Notes: generated by a model not told the origin, from the letters alone. DNA of 34,365 nt from Alphaproteobacteria bacterium (GCA_021413445.1 JAIOQI010000013.1:1-34365), one strand, 5' to 3'. Counted from the stretch's first letter, positions 22,808-31,158 are shown. Translations and numbers: made by a program.

Positions 22808-24541
22808 ATGAAATATTCTTTATATCCTGCCACCGCATTTATCGTGATGGGCCTTCTCTCCTCCGCATCTTTTGCGGTCGAGCCGGCGCCCGCCACAACC
22901 CCCGTTGCGCCGGCAGCCGCAGCCCCTGCAACCGTTGCGGGTGAAACGAAATCGGATCCCCAGCATGTGCTGGAGGCGCTGGGCGCCGCCGCCGAAAAAG
23001 GCGACAATGCGGCGATCTTCCGGATCGGCAGGGCCTACGTGGAGGCCCTGCAATACGACGAAGCGGAAAAGTGGCTGCAGCGCGCCGCCGAAAATAATTA
23101 CGTCGCCGCGCAGATGGAGCTGGCGCGGCTCTATTTCATGACCGCCCAGGGCGACCACGAGAAAGAGAAAAAGGCCGCCGACTGGGTCAAGCGCGCCGCC
23201 GACAGCGGTGACGCCAATGCCCAGATGGCGCTGGCGCTGCTGTACCAGAAAGGGCTGGGCGTCGAGAAAAACGATAAAGAGGCCGCCCGTGTTTTTGAAA
23301 AGCTGTCGCAGGTCGGCCACCCCGGCGCGCAGTACAACCTCGGGATCATGTATCGTGACGGCGTCGGCGTCGAAAAAAACCCCGCCAAAGCCGCGGCCCT
23401 GCTGTCGCTGGCCGTGCAGGGATACAAGGAAGGCCCGACCCGCAACCAGATTGTCAGGGAACTGCAGGACATCAAGTCCGGCCTGAGCCAGGCCGAGCTG
23501 GGCCAGTCGAAATCGATCTATGAGCATACCGTGATGTATTTCCAGGCCATGCAGCAGCAGCGCGGCGGCCAGAGCGGGGACCTTGCGCGCCCCGAACTCC
23601 CTTCGGCGCAAGGGGTGCAGCCGAAAGAAAAAGCCTTCCGCAAAACTTACGACCTGTCGGGCTTCGTGCAGGCCGGCGTGCGCTGGCAGGACAATGCCAA
23701 CGGCGCGCCTCCCGCGTCGGCCGGCGGCGCGCGCCCCAGCCCGGATTCCAACCTCTTCGCCATGGCCAGCGTCAACCTGATTTCTCCGCCCAAGATCGGC
23801 GTCATCGAGAATTTTGACACGCGCGCCATCCTCTACCAGACGCGCCAGCACGACCAGGCCAACTCCGATCTCGGTTTTGCGGAACTTTCCACCGGGCCGA
23901 ACATCAACCTCACCACCGACGGAAAATATACCATCCGCCCCTACCTGACGGCAAACACCATACAGGTCGATAGCGACCTTTACCAGCTTGCCGGCGGCAT
24001 CGGCGCCAGCTTCGTCGGCGAACTGACAAAAGATTCCGCCGTGGTGCTGAACGCGGAAGACGTCTATATCGACTTCAACCAGGCAACCGTCTTCCCCGAC
24101 AACAACGAATCCGACGGCACGCAGTTCGTGTTCTCGGCGCGGGGATTGAAGCGCACGGCGCCCTGGCTGACGGTCGATCTGGGCGCAACCTGGCGCAACG
24201 TCGAGGCCAAAAAAGACTGGCGCTCTTCCGACAGCATCCGGGTGTCCAACGGCTATTCCATCAAGCTGCCGGTGCTGCTGCCGGAGTGGAGCCCGCGCGC
24301 CGCCTCGCTCTACGCCTCGATCGCTTATAAACGCGGCTGGTATGAAGGGCCGGATGCGAGCATCGTGCCGGGGATCAGGCGCAGCGATAACGAATGGCAG
24401 GGAACAGTGACCGGCGAGTTCCCGGTCAGGGGCGACTGGTCTGTGGTGCCAACCTTGCAAAAAACAATCAGAACCGCCAATGCGCCGCTCTATGAATCGA
24501 GCAATGCGATGGGTTCCCTGGTCGCGATGTATAAATTCTAA
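22808..24541 (+). CDS. Secreted Sel1-repeat protein with C-terminal outer-membrane beta-barrel
   Basis: Protein of 577 residues with a signal peptide cleaved after ASFA (residue 23) and then a Pro/Ala-rich linker. Sel1/TPR-like helical repeats span about 50-215: EAEKWLQRAAENNYVAAQME, AADWVKRAADSGDANAQMAL, LGVEKNDKEAARVFEKL, GVGVEKNPAKAAALLSLA. From about 275 to the end the pattern is alternating amphipathic strands, starting GFVQAGVRWQDN and ending LVAMYKF. The final Phe after aromatic/hydrophobic residues is the usual outer-membrane barrel signal. A periplasmic helical-repeat domain plus barrel resembles Slam-type secretion or polysaccharide-export porins, but I cannot assign either. It is convergent with the small gene at 24585. 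Confidence 0.85.
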   Translation: MKYSLYPATAFIVMGLLSSASFAVEPAPATTPVAPAAAAPATVAGETKSDPQHVLEALGAAAEKGDNAAIFRIGRAYVEALQYDEAEKWLQRAAENNYVAAQMELARLYFMTAQGDHEKEKKAADWVKRAADSGDANAQMALALLYQKGLGVEKNDKEAARVFEKLSQVGHPGAQYNLGIMYRDGVGVEKNPAKAAALLSLAVQGYKEGPTRNQIVRELQDIKSGLSQAELGQSKSIYEHTVMYFQAMQQQRGGQSGDLARPELPSAQGVQPKEKAFRKTYDLSGFVQAGVRWQDNANGAPPASAGGARPSPDSNLFAMASVNLISPPKIGVIENFDTRAILYQTRQHDQANSDLGFAELSTGPNINLTTDGKYTIRPYLTANTIQVDSDLYQLAGGIGASFVGELTKDSAVVLNAEDVYIDFNQATVFPDNNESDGTQFVFSARGLKRTAPWLTVDLGATWRNVEAKKDWRSSDSIRVSNGYSIKLPVLLPEWSPRAASLYASIAYKRGWYEGPDASIVPGIRRSDNEWQGTVTGEFPVRGDWSVVPTLQKTIRTANAPLYESSNAMGSLVAMYKF

Positions 24542-24549
24542 GGGAGAAA

Positions 24550-24578
24550 CCGGACCCTATCGAAGTTCCCGGGTCCGG
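24550..24578. terminator. Hairpin between convergent genes
   Basis: CCGGACCC pairs with GGGTCCGG (8 pairs, loop of 13 bases), just past the barrel gene stop and just before the stop of the minus-strand small gene. There is no T-run on either side. It is a likely transcript end for one or both genes. Confidence 0.45.
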
Positions 24579-24584
24579 GACCTG

Positions 24585-24719
24585 TCAGCGGACAACATCA
24601 ATCCCGTAAAAATGGGATTTTCCTACAATCATCAGGTACGCAACCGCCATGATGATTAAGGACCACACGGCCCGCTTTGCTCTTTCGGAACCTGAAAATT
24701 GTTTCATATAACTGATCAT
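24585..24719 (-). CDS. Small single-pass membrane peptide (44 aa)
   Basis: Short reading frame starting MISYMKQF, with basic residues (ERAKR) before a single hydrophobic helix of about 17 residues (AVWSLIIMAVAYLMIV) and a short polar tail. The pattern predicts an N-in membrane protein. The strand has GAAGGGG 9 bases before this ATG; an ATG three codons earlier is directly next to that site and less likely. It lies 166 bases downstream of zorC on the same strand, where a type I Zorya operon would have zorD. No similarity recognised. It could be unrelated to Zorya, or not translated. Confidence 0.5.
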   Translation of the reverse strand: MISYMKQFSGSERAKRAVWSLIIMAVAYLMIVGKSHFYGIDVVR

Positions 24720-24885
24720 AGGCTTCATCCCCTTCTTTGATTCTATTGTTATTCTATTATGGTTAGACATTGCCAGAATACTCGCACAAAAGCAAGTGTT
24801 TTTTAACCCTTTGTTAAGACTATTTGGCCCCCGCATCGTAAGCAAAATAAAAGCATCTCATTGAAATTACAAAACTTTTTAAGTT

Positions 24886-26064
24886 TTATGCGGCCGCGCG
24901 ATAATCGCCGATACGCATCATAAAATCGTCCAGTTTTTCGTCCGGCGCATCGTCCATGGCGGTGAGTATTTCCTCTTCCAGCCCCAGAAGCCTGGCAATT
25001 TCTGGATCTTTTTGCTCCAGCCCGGCGATCGCCGGGTCGGACACAAACTTGGTCCAGGAAATATAGCGCAGCCAGGAAGAAAGGCGGTCGCCGCCGGCGC
25101 CGCGCCGCGCCGATATTCTCTCGAAGAACAGGCGCAGATTGTCGTCATTGACCCACCCCAGCACCAGCTGCCGCGCCGGCTCTTGAACCTGAAGCCATTT
25201 CGATCCCGGCACATGCCCCAGCTTCGGGCTCTTCCAGTGCCGGAGGGCGAAACGCTTCAGTTCCTCATGCGCGCTTTTGTCGCTGCACCGGCTGTACCGG
25301 TGCAAAATCGTCTCCAGGTCTTCATCCAGAAACCGGGGCCTCTCCCCGATCAGGGCCAGCAGCCTGGGGATGAGGCGCTTGAAATCCTCGTCCGGCTTGT
25401 CCACCGCGCAGCGGATGCAGGCGCGCGTCAGTTCCTGCCAGAACCAGCTTTCCGCGGGGATATGAAGGTCGGCGGCGATTTGCTGCAACGGCGCGCGGTT
25501 GCCGGCCAGCCATTCTTCCGCATAGGCCCGGCAGGGATCCCTGCCGAGAAGCCCGGGATTGCCATCCAGTATCTTCATCCACAACGGCGCCTGACGGACC
25601 GTCGCGATGACGGAGGGATAAGTCTCTTTTAAAAATTTCAGGAAAAGATCCTGCTCGCTGAAACGGAGCGACGGCTGATGATACGCCTGCAGCACGCCGA
25701 ACCAGGTTGTCTCCCACAGGCAGCCGCGCCGCGCCTCGTCGCGGTAGCGGTTCAGCAGGACTTCCAGCTTTTTCCGGTCATCGGCCACGCACCTGTTCCC
25801 GGCGCAGGCGATGGGCCGGTAAAGCCCGAACGCCACAAGGTCGTAAAGATATTCGACATCCGCGCCGATCCGCCCCTGCAGGTAAAGCAGCGCCGCCTGA
25901 TAAATCTCGGACTCCTTCGGCTGCGATGCCTGCCGGCACCGCGCAACGATCTCCTGGCACCCCTGCGAAAAATCTTCGACGGCGCCGGCCGGGCCCGCGC
26001 CCATATCCGCCTTGAGGGAGGAAAGCACCGCCGACAGGTCAAACTGCAAACGGTCGCTCAGCAT
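24886..26064 (-). CDS. zorC: EH-signature protein, ZorC-like (Zorya defence)
   Basis: Cytoplasmic protein of 392 residues without membrane segments. Mostly helical, with Trp-rich segments. The region about 255-345 matches what I know of the EH_Signature family: AHEELKRFALRHWKSP, then W-(V)-(AR)-LVLGWVNDDNLRLFFE, then GGDRLSSWLRY. That domain defines ZorC of type I Zorya, which is thought to bind DNA and act with the ZorAB motor. It is shorter than the roughly 550-residue E. coli ZorC as I recall it. The start overlaps the zorB stop by 7 bases, so it is cotranslated with the motor genes, which is strong contextual support. No zorD follows. The AT-only hairpin AAAACTT-TTT-AAGTTTT spans its stop codon. 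Confidence 0.8.
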   Translation of the reverse strand: MLSDRLQFDLSAVLSSLKADMGAGPAGAVEDFSQGCQEIVARCRQASQPKESEIYQAALLYLQGRIGADVEYLYDLVAFGLYRPIACAGNRCVADDRKKLEVLLNRYRDEARRGCLWETTWFGVLQAYHQPSLRFSEQDLFLKFLKETYPSVIATVRQAPLWMKILDGNPGLLGRDPCRAYAEEWLAGNRAPLQQIAADLHIPAESWFWQELTRACIRCAVDKPDEDFKRLIPRLLALIGERPRFLDEDLETILHRYSRCSDKSAHEELKRFALRHWKSPKLGHVPGSKWLQVQEPARQLVLGWVNDDNLRLFFERISARRGAGGDRLSSWLRYISWTKFVSDPAIAGLEQKDPEIARLLGLEEEILTAMDDAPDEKLDDFMMRIGDYRAAA

Positions 26065-26798
26065 CGGCCGAACTCCTTGTCCGACAGGTCGGGCTTCGGC
26101 TGCTTTTCCGCCTGTTCCTTTTCACCCAGCTGCCAGAATTCCAGCTTCAGCTCCACGCGGCGGCTTTTCGCCTTCGATTCCTGCATGGAGTTGAAGGAAT
26201 AGCCGCCGACCAGGAACAGGTCCCTGATCTGGTTCAATTCCTGCTGGGACATCGCCCGTTCCCCGCCCGCCGCAGGGGCGAACATGGTGCAGACGACCTT
26301 GCGGCTGCGCTGCAGGCTGAGGTCGAGGTTGAACAGGTAGGTGCCGTCCGTATCGGTGAAGCCTTCCACCACCACGCGCTTCAGCCACTTCTGCCCCAGC
26401 TCCGTTCTCGCGGCTTCGAGGACGGTGGGAAAATATCCGCGCAGGAACCGGGAGCCGCCGGACGAAAGATCCGCCGAGCCCGAAACGAAATTCGCCGCCG
26501 AGCCCAGGTCGATGCGCACCGTGTCCTTGATGATGCCGACCCTGACGGCAGGATACATTTCTTCGGAGTTTGCCTTCAGCCGGCTGGCGAACAGCTCGAT
26601 CTCGGACTGCCGCTCCTGCACCAGCCGGGTGGTGCCGGCAAAGGCATCGACCTGCGCCTTCATCGCCACGATCGTCACCGCCATGACGATCAGGAACACG
26701 GTCATGCAGGCGGTCATCAGGTCGGCAAAGGAGATCCAGAAGGGTTTTTCGCCTTCGTCCCTGATCCCGCGGCGGATGACCGTCCGTGCAAACATCAT
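26058..26798 (-). CDS. zorB: ZorB-like MotB/OmpA-domain stator protein (Zorya defence)
   Basis: Inner-membrane protein of 246 residues. A short cytoplasmic N-terminus leads into one membrane helix (about 22-44) with the motif KPFWISFADLMTACM. Asp26 in the helix is the proton-carrying residue of MotB/ZorB stators. A linker (48-85) leads to an OmpA/MotB peptidoglycan-binding domain (about 88-230) with VEGFTDTDGTYLFNLDLSLQ and the following RSR. Type I and II ZorB proteins have this same layout. With ZorA it would form a proton-driven motor anchored to the cell wall that reacts to phage entry. The ATG overlaps the zorA stop (ATGA). Two adjacent ATG codons make the exact start ambiguous by one residue. 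Confidence 0.88.
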   Translation of the reverse strand: MMFARTVIRRGIRDEGEKPFWISFADLMTACMTVFLIVMAVTIVAMKAQVDAFAGTTRLVQERQSEIELFASRLKANSEEMYPAVRVGIIKDTVRIDLGSAANFVSGSADLSSGGSRFLRGYFPTVLEAARTELGQKWLKRVVVEGFTDTDGTYLFNLDLSLQRSRKVVCTMFAPAAGGERAMSQQELNQIRDLFLVGGYSFNSMQESKAKSRRVELKLEFWQLGEKEQAEKQPKPDLSDKEFGRC

Positions 26799-28621
26799 CC
26801 CGCCCTGCGCAGTTTCGCCACGGAAGAAACCATCTGGTCAACCGTGCCGCTCAGGGCGCTCAGCGACGTCCCCATCTGGCGGTTGCTCTCCGCGCCGACA
26901 TTCCGCACCTGCGCCACCATCTCAAGCCCGAAATCATGGAAGGACTGCCTCAGGACTTCGTTGATCCGCTCCAGGTATTCCTGGCTCTGGCGTTCGACGC
27001 CCGCCAGCGAGCCCACGATGCGCTCCATGTCGCCGACGAGTTGCTGGCTGACCCCCGCCTCTTTCTTCACCGTCTCCATCATCCCCTGAAGCTGGATGAC
27101 GTAATCCTGAACCGTTTCGCGCGCCCGGTCATACTCCTCGAACGCCAGCTGCACGGCCTCGGCCGTCCGCGTCAGGCTGTCCGTCAGCCCGGACATCGAG
27201 CTGCCGGCGATGGTGAAGGTGCCGGCGGCCTCCCGCAGGGCAACCGCGCCATCCTTCATCCCGGAAACCGCCTCCATTGCCGTACCTTGCGCGTCCTGGA
27301 TATTTGCAACGAGCTTGTCCACGTTTGCAGAAAGGCCGGTATAAAGGGCGCCCGCCGAGGCCAGGAGATTGTCATGGCGCTGACGGTCCTGCTCCATCTG
27401 CTGGCGGCGCTCCAGCGCCAGGCTGCCGAGCGTGGAATGAAGCCTGGTCATCACCGCTTTCATCGCCACATCCAGCGCCTCGGAAAACTGTCTCTGCTGC
27501 TCGACCATCCGCAGTCCCATTTGTTCCTGGGCCTCGGCCATCCTCGACAGCGACGCTTCGAGGCTGCCGGACATCCTGTCCGCTGCGGAAATTCCCGCAT
27601 TCGATATGTCGCCGATCGACCGCGTCATGGCGTCCTGCACCCTGCCCACGGTCTCGGAGGAATTCTGGAGGGAGATGTTAATCCCCTGAATCTGCTGGCC
27701 GAAGGTGCGATCGACTTTGGCCATGAATCCCGTCAGCACGTTTTCCAGCAGGCCGCCGACGGCGTCCTGACGATCGCCGGCTGCGATGCGCACCGCGACG
27801 GACAGCTGCGTCATCGGCTCGGCCAGGGCGGACTTGACCGCCTCGGCAATCTGCGCGGACAGCTCGCGGTTCTGTTCGTGATGCGCGACGGCCTGGCGCT
27901 CCGACGACCTGACCAGACGGGCAAGATAAGCCTCCCCCGCCCCGCTCGCGTAGAGGCTGTCGATTTCCCTGTTCAGCTCCTCCACCAGCCGGTAGCAGGC
28001 GTTGAGAATGGATTTCTCTTTGTAGGTGATGAAGATCGCGGCCAGGATGGCGAACCCCGAACCGATAAAGGCGGAGGTCACTTCCTGCAGCAGCAGCGGC
28101 AGCGATTCCAGGCTCTGCGCCGGGTCGGGATTGAATTGGTGCAATCCCCACACCAGCCCGGAGAAAGTGCCGATGATGCCGATGCCGGTGAGTATCCCGG
28201 GAAGATGGCGGTAGAAATCGGCGTTGATCCTGAAATCGACGATAGTCTCTTTTGAAAAAAAGGTTTCCGCCGGAACCGTGGCCAGCACGGATTGGGCATC
28301 CGCCGCGCCGCCTTCCGCATGAACGGTGTGCAGGGAATGACGGTATTCCGTCCACAGGCCGCTGAAGGGCGATAATTCAAAAACGGAATACAGCCGGCCT
28401 TCCAGCGCATCAAGGGACAGCCCCGGCTCCGCCCGCAGCGCCTTGATCTGCCCGATGGTCAGGGACAATTGCTCCCTGATCCTTTGCGCCGGCCATTGAT
28501 AGTTGCGAAGATAGCTGACGAACAAGGCGGCCACCGCCAGGCAGATCGGCACAAGGATATAAAGGTTCAGGCTGGTCAGGGAAAAAGGCCCTTGGGCAAT
28601 GTCATGCGTAATGGGTTCCAT
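26795..28621 (-). CDS. zorA: ZorA-like MotA/ExbB motor protein with long coiled-coil tail (Zorya defence)
   Basis: Membrane motor subunit of 608 residues. Membrane helices lie at about 18-37, 141-161 and 183-200. The second carries the MotA/ExbB-type motif LPGILTGIGIIGTFSGLVWG and the third SAFIGSGFAILAAIFITY. A very long cytoplasmic tail (about 210-608) follows, rich in Ala, Gln, Glu, Ser and Arg with heptad-like spacing. This tail is the hallmark of ZorA compared with MotA/TolQ/ExbB and is proposed to transmit the infection signal. I chose the ATG at 28621 because AGGAGGT lies 11 bases upstream (28633-28639). It is the first gene of a three-gene operon joined by 4- and 7-base overlaps and divergent from the gene at 28809. 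Confidence 0.88.
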   Translation of the reverse strand: MEPITHDIAQGPFSLTSLNLYILVPICLAVAALFVSYLRNYQWPAQRIREQLSLTIGQIKALRAEPGLSLDALEGRLYSVFELSPFSGLWTEYRHSLHTVHAEGGAADAQSVLATVPAETFFSKETIVDFRINADFYRHLPGILTGIGIIGTFSGLVWGLHQFNPDPAQSLESLPLLLQEVTSAFIGSGFAILAAIFITYKEKSILNACYRLVEELNREIDSLYASGAGEAYLARLVRSSERQAVAHHEQNRELSAQIAEAVKSALAEPMTQLSVAVRIAAGDRQDAVGGLLENVLTGFMAKVDRTFGQQIQGINISLQNSSETVGRVQDAMTRSIGDISNAGISAADRMSGSLEASLSRMAEAQEQMGLRMVEQQRQFSEALDVAMKAVMTRLHSTLGSLALERRQQMEQDRQRHDNLLASAGALYTGLSANVDKLVANIQDAQGTAMEAVSGMKDGAVALREAAGTFTIAGSSMSGLTDSLTRTAEAVQLAFEEYDRARETVQDYVIQLQGMMETVKKEAGVSQQLVGDMERIVGSLAGVERQSQEYLERINEVLRQSFHDFGLEMVAQVRNVGAESNRQMGTSLSALSGTVDQMVSSVAKLRRAG

Positions 28622-28808
28622 TGTCTGAAACGACCTCCTGAATTGTCCTGCGTTTATTTCGATAATATTAACAAGCCAGCGCCGCCAAAACAATTGATAA
28701 AATTTATAAACCCCGGTTTTGTTTTCTTGTTTTTCATAGAAATTTATGGCGTATTGTGGCGTCAGGCATGCTAAAGCATGCATGACGATTGATGAAGGGC
28801 CCCGCCAG

Positions 28809-29528
28809 ATGCACAGCGTTTTTATAGGCTATGATCCGCGCTTTCAGTCCGCCTATGACGTGGCGGAAAAATCCTTGCGTGAAAAGTGCACCGGCGGCGT
28901 GAAGGTTTTTCCAATCGTTCTGTCGCAGCTCAAATCGCGCGGCCTGTATAACAGGCCGACCTCCATAAAAGACGGGCAGCTTTATGATGAAATTTCCGCC
29001 GCGCCGATGTCCACCGAGTTTGCCATCTCCCGTTTCATGACGCCGTTGTTATCAGGTTATCAGGGCTGGGCGCTGTTCTGCGATTCAGATTTTCTTTTCC
29101 GTTCCGACATCGCCGACATTTTCGCCCGGGCCGATGAAAAATACGCCGTTATGTGCGTCCAGCATGATTACCACCCCAAAGAAGGCCTCAAGATGGACGG
29201 CCAGGCGCAAACCCGCTACCCGCGCAAAAACTGGTCGAGCTTCATGCTCTTTAACAGCGCGCACCCCGCCAACCGGCGGCTGACCCCTGACAGCATCAAC
29301 ACCCTGCCCGGCCGCGACCTGCACCGTTTCTGCTGGCTGAAGGATGAGGAGATCGGTAGCCTGCCGCACAGCTGGAACTGGCTGGAAGGCCATAGCGACC
29401 CCGAAATCGCGCCCGATGCCGTCCATTTCACGCGCGGCACGCCCGATATACCGGGCTATGAAGGCATCTTATATGCTGATGAATGGCGGCGTTATGCGGG
29501 CCGGCAAACCAAGCTCAAGGCGGCTTGA
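28809..29528 (+). CDS. GT-A-type glycosyltransferase-like protein
   Basis: Soluble protein of 239 residues without a signal peptide. It opens HSVFIGYDPRF, a nucleotide-sugar-binding beta strand. A core strand then gives GWALFCDSDFLF with DSD at 92-94, the DxD-type metal and sugar-nucleotide motif of GT-A enzymes such as family 8. Later conserved-looking segments are NWSSFMLFN and SWNWLEGH. Sugar donor and acceptor are unknown. GAAGGG lies 10 bases before the ATG. An in-frame ATG at 28782 is possible. It is divergent from zorA, with 187 bases of shared AT-rich upstream region, and there is no sign that it belongs to the defence operon. Confidence 0.75.
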   Translation: MHSVFIGYDPRFQSAYDVAEKSLREKCTGGVKVFPIVLSQLKSRGLYNRPTSIKDGQLYDEISAAPMSTEFAISRFMTPLLSGYQGWALFCDSDFLFRSDIADIFARADEKYAVMCVQHDYHPKEGLKMDGQAQTRYPRKNWSSFMLFNSAHPANRRLTPDSINTLPGRDLHRFCWLKDEEIGSLPHSWNWLEGHSDPEIAPDAVHFTRGTPDIPGYEGILYADEWRRYAGRQTKLKAA

Positions 29529-29545
29529 CATATCGAAATAAGGCC

Positions 29546-29574
29546 TTGACAGGTTTATTTTATGGTAATAAAGT
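29546..29574 (+). promoter_or_regulatory. Sigma70-type promoter
   Basis: A perfect -35 TTGACA (29546-29551), a 17-base spacer and a -10 TAAAGT (29569-29574; 4 of 6), 47 bases before the next gene start. It is the clearest housekeeping promoter in the window. Confidence 0.6.
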
Positions 29575-29620
29575 ATTTACAATTGTATATAACTGATTCT
29601 TTAGTGAATGGAGCGCATCT

Positions 29621-30439
29621 ATGAAACCGCAATATGAAGGCAGATCCCCCGGCCGTCTCTGGTACGCACGGCAACGCACGAAAGCATTTATCTCAACCTT
29701 CAGGAACGCCTCCACAAAATCAGAAGCGAAGAGCCTGGGTAAAAACGCAGGCATTCTCGTCGGCTGCGTTGCGACGGGCGGATTTGTCGCCTCCAACATC
29801 ACCCTGCTGGGCATACCGTCACTGGTCGCCGGCGCGCTGTTTGTCGGCGGCGCCTACTTCGGCGTCAAGGGCTTTGGCAATTTCCGCAGCCTGAAAAGGT
29901 CCGGCGCCTACAGCAACTACGTCCGCGCGCAGGAAGATAAATGGGTTGCCAGGCAATCCCGTCCCAAACTGGGGGCGCGCATCAAAGCTCTCTTCACCAA
30001 AGCCGGAACCGTGCTGGGCTATGCCCTGGCAACCGCCGGCGCCGCACTGGCAACCACTGCCGGACTTCAGATGGGCGGAGTGATTTCTTCCGTCGCTTTG
30101 ACCACCGTGCTCGGCAGTGTCGCCGCCGCTGTTTCCCTCCCCGTCATCATTGGCGTGGCGGCTGCGGCCATCCCGCTCGGCATCATCGGCGGGATCGTCT
30201 GCCGCAAGGCCACCCGCCGGCTGCTGGGCATCAAGCCCGGAGAGAAAAAAGCCGCGGTCGCCGTCAAGACCATTGAAGCGAAAAACGACAATAAAACCGC
30301 GATTAAAACCCAATCCGCCACGTCCTCTTTCACCACATCCGCAACGGTGACAAAACCCTCGCCGGAGCTCAGCGATGAGCGGAAAAAGGCCGCAGAAGAA
30401 CGCCAGCGCAACAAGAAAAAAGGGCCGAGCCCTTTTTAA
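29621..30439 (+). CDS. Gly/Ala-rich integral membrane protein of unknown function
   Basis: Protein of 272 residues. A basic N-terminus (RLWYARQRTKAFISTF) leads to a hydrophobic pair at about 42-85 (GILVGCVATGGFVASN, then GIPSLVAGALFVGGAYFG). A basic loop follows, then a second, longer pair at about 128-192 with many GxxxG and small-residue steps. The C-terminal 70 residues are polar, Lys/Ser/Thr-rich and end KKKGPSPF. I recognise no family. GGAG lies about 8 bases before the ATG, with a good sigma70 promoter further up. Its last codons form one arm of a bidirectional terminator shared with the convergent repressor gene. Confidence 0.75.
   Translation: MKPQYEGRSPGRLWYARQRTKAFISTFRNASTKSEAKSLGKNAGILVGCVATGGFVASNITLLGIPSLVAGALFVGGAYFGVKGFGNFRSLKRSGAYSNYVRAQEDKWVARQSRPKLGARIKALFTKAGTVLGYALATAGAALATTAGLQMGGVISSVALTTVLGSVAAAVSLPVIIGVAAAAIPLGIIGGIVCRKATRRLLGIKPGEKKAAVAVKTIEAKNDNKTAIKTQSATSSFTTSATVTKPSPELSDERKKAAEERQRNKKKGPSPF
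30417..30437. terminator. Bidirectional intrinsic terminator inside the gene end
   Basis: AAAAAGGGC-CGA-GCCCTTTTT: a 9-pair stem whose own arms supply the T-run on both strands. It lies within the last codons of the membrane-protein gene and directly before the stop codon of the convergent repressor gene, so it can end both transcripts. Confidence 0.85.
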
Positions 30440-31129
30440 CTAACCGCGGCCGACCACGGCATAGACCATCTTGATCTCGTCTTTGGGAATGTCTTTTTCT
30501 TCCGGCGGGTTGAACTGCGCGACGCGGATCCTGTCTTCGCCCTGGCGCAGGAAGCGCTTGATATAAGCATCGCCGTTTTTCATTTCAATGATGCAGTCGC
30601 GGTTCATTTCCGGCGGCCGGCCGGGATGGATATAGACCAGCTCGCCCCTGAAATAACGCGGCTCCATCGAATCCGAAAAAACATAGACGGCAAAAGCATT
30701 GGTGATGCCGAACTGCGCCGGATGCCGGATGACCCAATCCACCACATCGCCATTGGACAGGTTCAGGCCCTTTTGCAGGCTGCCGGCCGCGTAGCCATAG
30801 ACAGGCACCATGTGCGCCGCCGCGCCCGCTTCCGGGGAAGACGGCAGAGGCTGGGCGGGGAGATCGGAAAAACCGCGCCGCCCGGGCTGGTGGCGCGCCT
30901 CCTGGCGGTATTCGATGTTGGCCGGCACGACCGGCGCCGACAATTCCAGACGGACGCCGAGGTAATCCTCAATCATCGGGATTTCTTCAGCCATGATATT
31001 GCGCCGCCCGTACAGCATCCGATTGATGGCGGCGGGGTTCAAACCCATCCGCTCCGCCAGGCCCTTTTGGGTCAGCCCCGGCGTCGTTTCAAGGATTTCG
31101 CGAATACGCTCATAAATACGTTGATTCAT
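30440..31129 (-). CDS. CI/LexA-like repressor: XRE HTH plus S24 peptidase
   Basis: Protein of 229 residues. The N-terminal XRE-type helix-turn-helix (about 5-58) reads TQKGLAERMGLNPAAINRML. A Pro/Ala-rich linker follows, then a C-terminal S24 (LexA/UmuD/CI) domain. Catalytic Ser is in FSDSMEPRY and Lys in AYIKRFLR. A possible self-cleavage Ala-Gly bond lies in YGYAAGSL. Such proteins silence phage or stress genes and cleave themselves when RecA filaments form after DNA damage. No ribosome site is visible before the ATG, so the message may be leaderless. It is divergent from two phage-like genes across a very AT-rich gap. No integrase or structural phage genes are near, so it may be a remnant or a domesticated regulator. 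Confidence 0.9.
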   Translation of the reverse strand: MNQRIYERIREILETTPGLTQKGLAERMGLNPAAINRMLYGRRNIMAEEIPMIEDYLGVRLELSAPVVPANIEYRQEARHQPGRRGFSDLPAQPLPSSPEAGAAAHMVPVYGYAAGSLQKGLNLSNGDVVDWVIRHPAQFGITNAFAVYVFSDSMEPRYFRGELVYIHPGRPPEMNRDCIIEMKNGDAYIKRFLRQGEDRIRVAQFNPPEEKDIPKDEIKMVYAVVGRG

Positions 31130-31144
31130 ATATTTACATTACAG

Positions 31145-31158
31145 CATTTTTTAAAATG
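31145..31158. promoter_or_regulatory. Palindrome CATTTT-TT-AAAATG, candidate repressor operator
   Basis: A perfect 14-base inverted repeat 16 bases upstream of the S24 repressor start, in an AT-rich divergent region. Its position suits autorepression. Binding is inferred, not shown. Confidence 0.4.

Noticed and set aside
22820..24460. Open frame of 546 codons opposite the Sel1-barrel gene
   Set aside because: The plus-strand frame has a signal peptide, Sel1 repeats and a barrel end signal; the antisense frame has none of these.
26795..28621. ExbB/TolQ or flagellar MotA assignment for the motor gene
   Set aside because: The ~400-residue cytoplasmic tail, the KPFWISFADLM-type partner and the EH-signature-like third gene fit Zorya better; no TolA/TonB or flagellar gene is near.
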